A DNA stretch of 39,845 bases from a virus. Location: IMG/VR virus record IMGVR_UViG_3300025133_008382, positions 1 to 39,845 of that record; one strand, 5' to 3'. Of the stretch, positions 36,401-39,845 are shown piece after piece; position 1 is the first letter of the stretch, and the number at the start of each line of letters is the position of its first letter. The notes under the pieces are model-generated. The model was not told the origin of the DNA and did not search any database. It saw only the letters and a program-made list of their open reading frames with translations. The translations under genes and the position numbers were made by a program.

Positions 36401-36799
36401 ATCCCCAAAAAGTATGTTGCAGGAAGAATTGAAAAAACATCGTATAAGTCCAGAAATGGAAGGTATGATCTTGTATTCGGTAACAATGGAGATAGTGGAG
36501 CAGTAAGGGATATCGTAAACGTCTTTGATAATCCAAACCACTCAGCTACGACGCGTCTTATCTCTCTATCTTTACGTCACGGAGCATCCATCAAATATAC
36601 TGTGGAACAGCTACTCAAAGACAAGAACAGCGATATGTTTAGCTTCGTAAGATGTATTTCGAGGGTACTAAAACAATATATCGAAGATGGAGAATGTTCC
36701 AGTGATAAGACCTGTGAAAGCTGTAATGCAGAAGATACCCTAATTTATATGGAAGGGTGCGTAACCTGCAAGTCTTGCGGATTCAGTAAATGTGGATAA
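33410..36799 (+). CDS. nrdJ: Class II (adenosylcobalamin-dependent) ribonucleotide reductase with intein
   Basis: The precursor has 1129 residues: 818 of reductase plus a 311-residue intein. It starts at ATG 33410 inside the helicase 3' end, preceded by GGGAAGAAG; longer in-frame starts would lie deep in the helicase gene. Reductase motifs are GNCYVIDPP (redox Cys), GGIGFDISKIRPHG, NP-intein-CGEI around the catalytic Cys603, and APAGSVSILTQTTSGIEPAF, the class II phosphate-binding loop. A TSCPD-like region (about 960-1060) and a C-terminal CESC...CKSCGFSKCG Cys cluster are typical of NrdJ. No small radical subunit is encoded nearby, as expected for a B12 enzyme. It converts ribonucleotides to deoxyribonucleotides and needs host cobalamin or salvage. 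Confidence 0.93.
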   Translation: MNQKNEQEVREKTLQYFDGDELATNVWMSKYALRDLDGNYLEQTPADMHERLAKEFARIEQKYPNPMSEEEILGLFANFKQIVPQGSPMSTVGNPFYLQTVGNCYVIDPPEDSYGGILKTDQQLVQIAKRRGGIGFDISKIRPHGQPTKNAARTTDGIGVFMERFSNSCREVAQNGRRGALMLTISVHHPDIHTFVNIKRDLRKVTGANISIRVSDEFMNAVDNDTEFELRFPVDSETPKVRKMVSAKELWDEIVDSAHQSAEPGILFWDNVITNTPSDAYEEFRTTSTNPCVIGETLIAVADGRNAVKIQDLAEQGADVPVYSTDTESGQVQIKMARNPRKTGEKAEVCKLTLDDGSSLIATPGHKVLLKNGTYTEIRDLQFGDSIFPFNSFNSNNYRQISQTGKKMTGGICRNRRQYRLIHEFYKGQVDPKTYAIHHRDYNSFNDNIDNLETMLHEDHRELHARLMRGKNNPYHRMTDIWKFKFASHPGESNPKFTGHSNEQILEAARDLYLKEGKFSVRSWQKYAKKNGYPQTISNKFRFENWDNFRNLVINNHKVVSVESAGYRDVYNLTVDDNNNYHVITSHKDENFTNSSGICIKNCGEIAMGTDSCRLMLVNTFGFVNNAFTPNPSFQWKKFGQVVQKAQRLMDDIIDIEVECIDRILAKIKRDPESQESKQTEIDLWQTFRDNCIRARRTGLGQTGLGDTLAALGIQYGSGDSIKFVEKLYKTIAINAYKASCMLAKERGAFPAFSFDKERSNPFIERVINSDDELKDLYYKHGRRNIALTTTAPAGSVSILTQTTSGIEPAFLLEYKRRRKLDSTEPDSVVDYVDDLGDRWQEYDVYHHNYRKWMTVSGKSGIENSPYHKATSNDINWEASVDLQAAAQKWVCHAISKTCNLPAEATQELVSDVYFRAWKAGCKGFTIYRDGSRAGVLLANEREEVTTFPQHSAPKRPEALECDIHHTTIQGERWIILIGLMDNKPYEVFGGLSNLVEIPKKYVAGRIEKTSYKSRNGRYDLVFGNNGDSGAVRDIVNVFDNPNHSATTRLISLSLRHGASIKYTVEQLLKDKNSDMFSFVRCISRVLKQYIEDGECSSDKTCESCNAEDTLIYMEGCVTCKSCGFSKCG
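34283..35215 (+). mobile_element. Intein with HNH homing endonuclease, inside nrdJ
   Basis: The intein has 311 residues. Block A starts CVIGETLIAV (Cys1), block B is DGSSLIATPGHKVLL, and block F is RDVYNLTVDDNNNYHV. The C-terminus reads SSGICIKN with Asn last and extein Cys as +1. The usual penultimate His is Lys. A central HNH-type endonuclease (YAIHHRDYNSFNDNIDNLET, then DHRELH) and a helical DNA-binding region near NSKFRFENWDNF-like text follow. The insertion is exactly between NP and the catalytic Cys of NrdJ, so splicing restores NPCGEI. In-frame and intact, so it is probably active. Confidence 0.9.
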
Positions 36800-36803
36800 T
36801 TAC

Positions 36804-36831
36804 TTGACAAATTTGAACAATGTGTTATATT
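36804..36831 (+). promoter_or_regulatory. Sigma70-type promoter of the groES-like operon
   Basis: TTGACA (36804-36809), a 16-nt spacer and TATATT (36826-36831) lie between nrdJ and the next ATG at 36860, with AAGGAGAG after it. Confidence 0.75.
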
Positions 36832-36859
36832 TATAGAACAAGCCAAGGAGAGAAGAGTA

Positions 36860-37144
36860 ATGACAACATTCATACCAAGAAACAGATATTTAAGAATTCA
36901 GAGAAGACCAACAACCGAAGAGGCAATCGACAATTTGGGCCTTGTGCTTCCAGAGGGATACGAGCCTCCAAAGAATACTCATGAGGTAGTCGAAATTATT
37001 GAGTTATCACCAGACACAAAGCCCTCCTTCCAAAGAGGCCAAAGCGCCCTAGTCCTGTCGCAGATGATCGAAGACATCGAAGTAGAAGGCGAGGTTATTT
37101 CTCTTATTCTAGAGAACCACGTCGTAGGGATTCTGGGCACCTGA
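36860..37144 (+). CDS. GroES-like co-chaperonin (gp31 role)
   Basis: The protein has 94 residues, the size of bacterial GroES (97). The pattern matches the Cpn10 beta-barrel: FIPRNRYLRIQRRPTTEEAI at the N-terminus, a mobile-loop region DNLGLVLPEGYE, HEVVEIIEL for the middle strand, and a LILENHVVGILGT end like the usual ...EDDILAVL. Phages often encode a GroES-like partner (T4 gp31) to fold large capsid proteins on host GroEL. The mobile loop is unlike GroES in sequence, so the assignment is by pattern, not by certain homology. A TGATG overlap couples it to the next gene. Confidence 0.65.
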   Translation: MTTFIPRNRYLRIQRRPTTEEAIDNLGLVLPEGYEPPKNTHEVVEIIELSPDTKPSFQRGQSALVLSQMIEDIEVEGEVISLILENHVVGILGT

Positions 37145-37389
37145 TGTCTGACAAAACTACCTCTTTATTCGTAGTAAAAATTACCGACAACGAAGACAAC
37201 ACCTGCACCGTTGACTTTCAATACGACGAAGACTTTAAGAAATGGTTTCTTGAAAGTCAGGGCCTCAAACGCTGGAGCACCTCGCGATTTGAGAAAGTGG
37301 TAAGACTAGCAATAGAAGAATACGCCACTGCTAGAGGAAAATCTGTTTTCTTAGAAAATGCAGTTTTAGACCCCGAAGAAGAGAACTAG
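37144..37389 (+). CDS. Hypothetical acidic protein
   Basis: The protein has 81 residues. It begins with a beta-like part (SLFVVKITDNEDNTCTVDFQ), then a helix with WFLESQGLKRWSTSRFEKVV and an acidic tail ending PEEEN. No motif is recognised. The start overlaps the stop of the groES-like gene (TGATG), so the two are translated together. Function unknown. Confidence 0.7.
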   Translation: MSDKTTSLFVVKITDNEDNTCTVDFQYDEDFKKWFLESQGLKRWSTSRFEKVVRLAIEEYATARGKSVFLENAVLDPEEEN

Positions 37390-37390
37390 A

Positions 37391-37615
37391 ATGAAACTAC
37401 GTCTGGGCAAAAAAAGCTTAAGAGTTCTTTTATCTTTTTTCAAGAAAAGGAATAAAGATAAACTATTTATTATCGGACTCTTCTCCTCTAGCGTGGGAAG
37501 TTCGAATAAATACATTCCTAATTTAAAGTTTTCATGCATCTTGATGAATGTTATTATATTTGAAATTACATTTTTCTATTTTAGAAAAGTTAATGCTAAT
37601 AAGCCGACCCTATAG
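37391..37615 (+). CDS. Doubtful small ORF, basic and hydrophobic
   Basis: It encodes 74 residues starting one base after the previous stop, with only a weak purine-rich upstream. The product has a basic N-terminus (KLRLGKKSLRVLLSFFKKRN) and a Phe/Ile-rich C-terminal segment (VIIFEITFFYFRK) that could span a membrane. Base composition is more AT-rich than the neighbours. It could be a small membrane protein or a non-coding stretch; a CTATTTATT motif at 37463-37471 supports the latter slightly. Confidence 0.35.
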   Translation: MKLRLGKKSLRVLLSFFKKRNKDKLFIIGLFSSSVGSSNKYIPNLKFSCILMNVIIFEITFFYFRKVNANKPTL

Positions 37616-37632
37616 CCAAAGGAGAATTCGAG

Positions 37633-37902
37633 ATGAAAGAAGTAAGCTGTGATCAATTACCTTGTTATGAAGAAGTCGCCACCCAAGAGGAGGAAGGTAT
37701 CCCCACCGAGTTAAATTATAATTTAAACAATGTTACAAAGCATGTAACCAGGGCAGAGGCCAAAGCCGGAGACCCATTGTTTGACTTGAAAAAAGCAAAA
37801 TGGTATCTTGAAAGGGAAATCCTTATGATAGAGAGAACAACAACTGACTGGAACTTCGATCGAGAACAATTAAGAAATCTCAAGGATGGACACAACTTTT
37901 AA
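37633..37902 (+). CDS. Hypothetical protein
   Basis: The protein has 89 residues. Cys and acidic residues dominate the N-terminus (KEVSCDQLPCYEEVATQEEE), and the C-terminal half is helical (DLKKAKWYLEREILMIERTT, then DWNFDREQLRNLKDG). AAAGGAG lies at good spacing before the ATG, so it is probably real. No family recognised. Confidence 0.65.
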   Translation: MKEVSCDQLPCYEEVATQEEEGIPTELNYNLNNVTKHVTRAEAKAGDPLFDLKKAKWYLEREILMIERTTTDWNFDREQLRNLKDGHNF

Positions 37903-37910
37903 GTTGCAGC

Positions 37911-37919
37911 CTACTTATA
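37911..37919 (+). promoter_or_regulatory. Putative late promoter (CTACTTATA) of the thioredoxin-like gene
   Basis: CTACTTATA is followed by AAGGAGG and lies 17 nt before the ATG at 37937, the same arrangement as at 5251, 12728 and 17838. Confidence 0.5.
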
Positions 37920-37936
37920 ATAAGGAGGATATTTAA

Positions 37937-38479
37937 ATGTCCAAATTTTTATTTTTACTAGTCTCTGCACTTTCTTGCTGCACACCAAGGTTAAGCAGCT
38001 TTACCTCTGATGAATGTGGCGGAGCAATCGAAGAAGTCGCTTGTGATTTTGAGTTCGAGGATAAAGAAGCAAACATCAACACAGTGTGGGAACATCACGA
38101 AAAAGTTATTGTGCTAGATTTTTCTGCTATGTGGTGCGGCCCGTGCCAAACAGCATCATTTTATTCAGAAACTATTCTGGAGTCTTATCCAGAAGATGAG
38201 ATTGTGTGGATCACAGTATTAACAAGTAATATGTCCGGCCAAACCCCAACTTCAGAAGACTTGAATACTTGGGTTACTCACTTTGGGTTATACAACGAGC
38301 AGTCTATCGTCCTCTCTGGAGATAGAGATTTTATTCGTGGTTACAACATTCCTAGTTATCCAACTTTTTACATCATTAATAAAGATATGGTGATCACCGA
38401 GGTTATAGCTGGGTGGAGCGGCCTGCTAACAATCCAGGCAATCGACGATGCCTTTAGTTCAACAGAAGAATCAGAATAA
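37937..38479 (+). CDS. Secreted thioredoxin-fold protein (TlpA-like)
   Basis: The protein has 180 residues. The N-terminus (SKFLFLLVSALSCC) is a short hydrophobic signal ending in Cys14-Cys15, a possible but imperfect lipobox. The thioredoxin domain has VIVLDFSAMWCGPCQTA with the active site WCGPC (residues 66-70) and a likely cis-Pro loop in NIPSYPTFYIINKD. TlpA-like proteins are envelope thiol-disulfide reductases. Here the product would act in the host periplasm or membrane rather than on NrdJ in the cytosol, unless the signal is not used. A late-type promoter and a perfect Shine-Dalgarno precede it. A role in virion disulfide handling or envelope stress is speculative. Confidence 0.82.
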   Translation: MSKFLFLLVSALSCCTPRLSSFTSDECGGAIEEVACDFEFEDKEANINTVWEHHEKVIVLDFSAMWCGPCQTASFYSETILESYPEDEIVWITVLTSNMSGQTPTSEDLNTWVTHFGLYNEQSIVLSGDRDFIRGYNIPSYPTFYIINKDMVITEVIAGWSGLLTIQAIDDAFSSTEESE

Positions 38480-38492
38480 GCTTACAACAAGA

Positions 38493-38501
38493 CTATTTAT
38501 A
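38493..38501 (+). promoter_or_regulatory. CTATTTATA motif touching the start codon of the next gene
   Basis: This is the late-type motif CTATTTATA, but it ends only 2 nt before the ATG at 38504 and there is no Shine-Dalgarno. If it is a promoter, transcription would begin inside the codon region; otherwise it shows the motif is not solely a promoter. Confidence 0.3.
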
Positions 38502-38503
38502 GT

Positions 38504-39217
38504 ATGAAACTATTATTTGAAAATTGGAGAGAGTATCTTCGGGAAGAAAACACCTTCGAAGAGCTAGAAGAAGTCTTTGGCTTACCCAAGGGAGGCTGGG
38601 GCAAAGGCGACATTGAAAATAGGGATCCATCTCAATATGATGAAGCTGCCAATGAAGCCTGGGAATACCTTCAAAGATACTCGGGCGATATATCCGTTGC
38701 AGCAAGACAGCAAGATCTTAGGCCATCCTTAGTGATGGGCATTTTGATAGATGAATACATAAGGATGTATCCACGAGCGCTCGGAGATTTAATGGGTTAT
38801 ATTGGTTTGAAAAATACCTCTATGGGCATCGGCCAAACTAAGGGAGAAACCGCAAAAAAGATATCAGAGAAAGGTCTCTATGTTCCTCCTGGTTATTCTT
38901 CAGACATGAGCCTGGGAGAATTACAGCGCCTTATCGCCAAAGACGATATAATCGGAATTAATTATACAGCAGCTTATATACGCTATGTGGAAGATCTTTG
39001 GGGTGAAGATGTCTGGGCAGAAGTACCAGAAGAAGAGAAAGACGCAATCTTGATGACCCTCTACTCACACCCTTCTGGAGAAAAACCCCGCCGGCCAGGT
39101 GAAGAAGGCTGGAAAGAAAAAGGCGCCCCCGGCGCTTCTGAGCGCGGCAGGAGGGCATCATCTGCTGGAAGCGTAGCGGCCACCTCACTAGGTTTAGCCG
39201 AGAGATCCAAGAAGTGA
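38504..39217 (+). CDS. Lytic transglycosylase-like protein with a shared N-terminal motif
   Basis: The protein has 237 residues. Residues 1-14 (MKLLFENWREYLRE) recur in the next gene. The middle has a lysozyme-like pattern: SVAARQQDLRPSLVMGILID with Glu84 as candidate catalytic acid, then NTSMGIGQTKGETAKKISEK, like the S-x-GIGQ segment of lytic transglycosylases, and YTAAYIRYVEDLW. The C-terminal 45 residues are basic, Gly/Ser/Ala-rich and probably disordered. It may cleave peptidoglycan during entry or lysis. The N-terminus resembles the T4 capsid-targeting sequence, so packaging into the head is conceivable. It overlaps the following GTG start by GTGA. Confidence 0.6.
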   Translation: MKLLFENWREYLREENTFEELEEVFGLPKGGWGKGDIENRDPSQYDEAANEAWEYLQRYSGDISVAARQQDLRPSLVMGILIDEYIRMYPRALGDLMGYIGLKNTSMGIGQTKGETAKKISEKGLYVPPGYSSDMSLGELQRLIAKDDIIGINYTAAYIRYVEDLWGEDVWAEVPEEEKDAILMTLYSHPSGEKPRRPGEEGWKEKGAPGASERGRRASSAGSVAATSLGLAERSKK

Positions 39218-39845
39218 AACTCCTATTTGAAAATTGGCGGAGGTACCTAAATGAAACTTCAATACTTCCAGATGTAGTCAAAACCGGCCTTAAACAAGCA
39301 ATGCTAGATTCTAAATTTTGGCTGCAACCACACAAAGACAACGATGTAGACGAAGACAGAAGTGAAGTAACAGACAAGGGAAACGGTTTACTTAAGTCTC
39401 CTGCAACCAGGGCCCTCGAAGACGCCCTAAACAAAGCAGCCGAGGATCTAGGAACAGAACTTGACTTCGTTATAACAGCTACAGGAGATAGTACTTATTA
39501 TCTCAAACCAACTGGCCTCTACAGCGCCGGCTATCCCAACAACTGGCTTATGCACGGTGTTTATACCGGACCACTGAATGGAAAGCATGTCGTTGGTATA
39601 GAACTGCGCACATTGTGTGATGAGTATGACGTAGAGGAAGTACTCGATGCAAATGAACTAGTAAACATTCTATCCAGAACAATTAACCACGAACTTGTCC
39701 ACTACCTACAGCTTAAGAAGCAGGCTCATTCAAGAGGTCTTAGCGACGAAGCCGCATGGGACGAACTAGAGAAGGATCCTAAGCAGATAGCTAGAACCAG
39801 CGATAGGGGAGAGTACCTATCCCTTCATAACGAGATCGATGCTTT
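39214..39845 (+). CDS. HExxH metallopeptidase-like protein with the same N-terminal motif, 3'-truncated
   Basis: Translation starts at GTG 39214, overlapping the previous stop, and runs off the window end after 210 codons. The N-terminus is MKLLFENWRRYLNET, close to the previous protein's start. A zinc-protease motif NHELVHYLQ has HELVH at residues 159-163, and NEIDA (Glu207) near the window end could supply the third ligand, as in many gluzincin-like enzymes. No signal peptide is seen. The substrate is unknown; a structural role in the head or processing of a phage or host protein is possible. Family not identified. Confidence 0.65.
   Translation, partial: MKLLFENWRRYLNETSILPDVVKTGLKQAMLDSKFWLQPHKDNDVDEDRSEVTDKGNGLLKSPATRALEDALNKAAEDLGTELDFVITATGDSTYYLKPTGLYSAGYPNNWLMHGVYTGPLNGKHVVGIELRTLCDEYDVEEVLDANELVNILSRTINHELVHYLQLKKQAHSRGLSDEAAWDELEKDPKQIARTSDRGEYLSLHNEIDA

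Noticed and set aside
37495-37530. tRNA-like T-arm (GTTCGAAT)
   Set aside because: The flanking bases do not form the 5-bp T stem and no acceptor or anticodon stem can be drawn around it.

Overview
The window is a gene-dense, single-strand stretch of a tailed phage with a contractile tail (myovirus-type Caudoviricetes). All credible genes are on the + strand, many with ATGA/TAATG overlaps. The content is T4-like in logic (sheath, tube, gp26/gp51-type tail chaperone, gp53-type wedge protein, gp32-like SSB, UvsX-like recombinase, gp41-like helicase, RNase H/FEN-type exonuclease). It is not canonical T4: replication uses a short family A DNA polymerase, and nucleotide reduction uses a B12-dependent class II ribonucleotide reductase. 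The LamG/DUF5011 fibre and the class II reductase suggest an aquatic phage. The host cannot be named from the sequence; a secreted thioredoxin-fold protein weakly suggests a Gram-negative host.

Layout. 1-5181: 3' part of a giant modular fibre/adhesin, closed by an intrinsic terminator. 5278-9744: a three-gene operon for YeaH/YhbH, SpoVR and the PrkA protein kinase, a bacterial stress/sporulation module sitting inside the virion gene block. 9997-12654: a repetitive, coiled-coil-like fibre with recent internal duplications and an unusual leader. 12756-26184: tail morphogenesis (small protein, sheath, tube, chaperone with a predicted programmed frameshift, tape measure, baseplate proteins). 26193-36799: DNA metabolism (DNA polymerase A, a divergent tubulin/FtsZ-like protein, SSB, small membrane protein, RecA/UvsX, deaminase, 5'-3' exonuclease, DnaB-like helicase, intein-containing NrdJ). 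36860-37902: GroES-like co-chaperonin and small unknowns. 37937-end: secreted thioredoxin-like protein, then two genes sharing an N-terminal motif (lytic-transglycosylase-like and HExxH metallopeptidase-like) that resembles the T4 capsid-targeting sequence.

Two promoter classes appear. A CTAYTTAYA-like motif, resembling a phage late promoter, lies directly upstream of the Shine-Dalgarno of structural genes, of the yeaH-spoVR-prkA operon and of the thioredoxin gene. Host sigma70-type promoters (TTGACA/TTGATT with 16-17 nt spacers and TATATT/TATACT) precede the tubulin-like gene, the helicase and the groES-like gene. This fits an early replication programme under host RNA polymerase and a late virion programme, with the PrkA module belonging to the late set.

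Most noteworthy: (1) the complete phage-borne YeaH-SpoVR-PrkA operon; (2) a frameshift on a T7 run in the tail chaperone gene; (3) the divergent tubulin-like protein with an apparently leaderless promoter; (4) the candidate capsid-targeting N-terminus shared by two enzymes; (5) an intein placed exactly before the predicted catalytic cysteine of NrdJ, with a Lys at the usual penultimate His; (6) mutually exclusive hairpins upstream of recA/uvsX.
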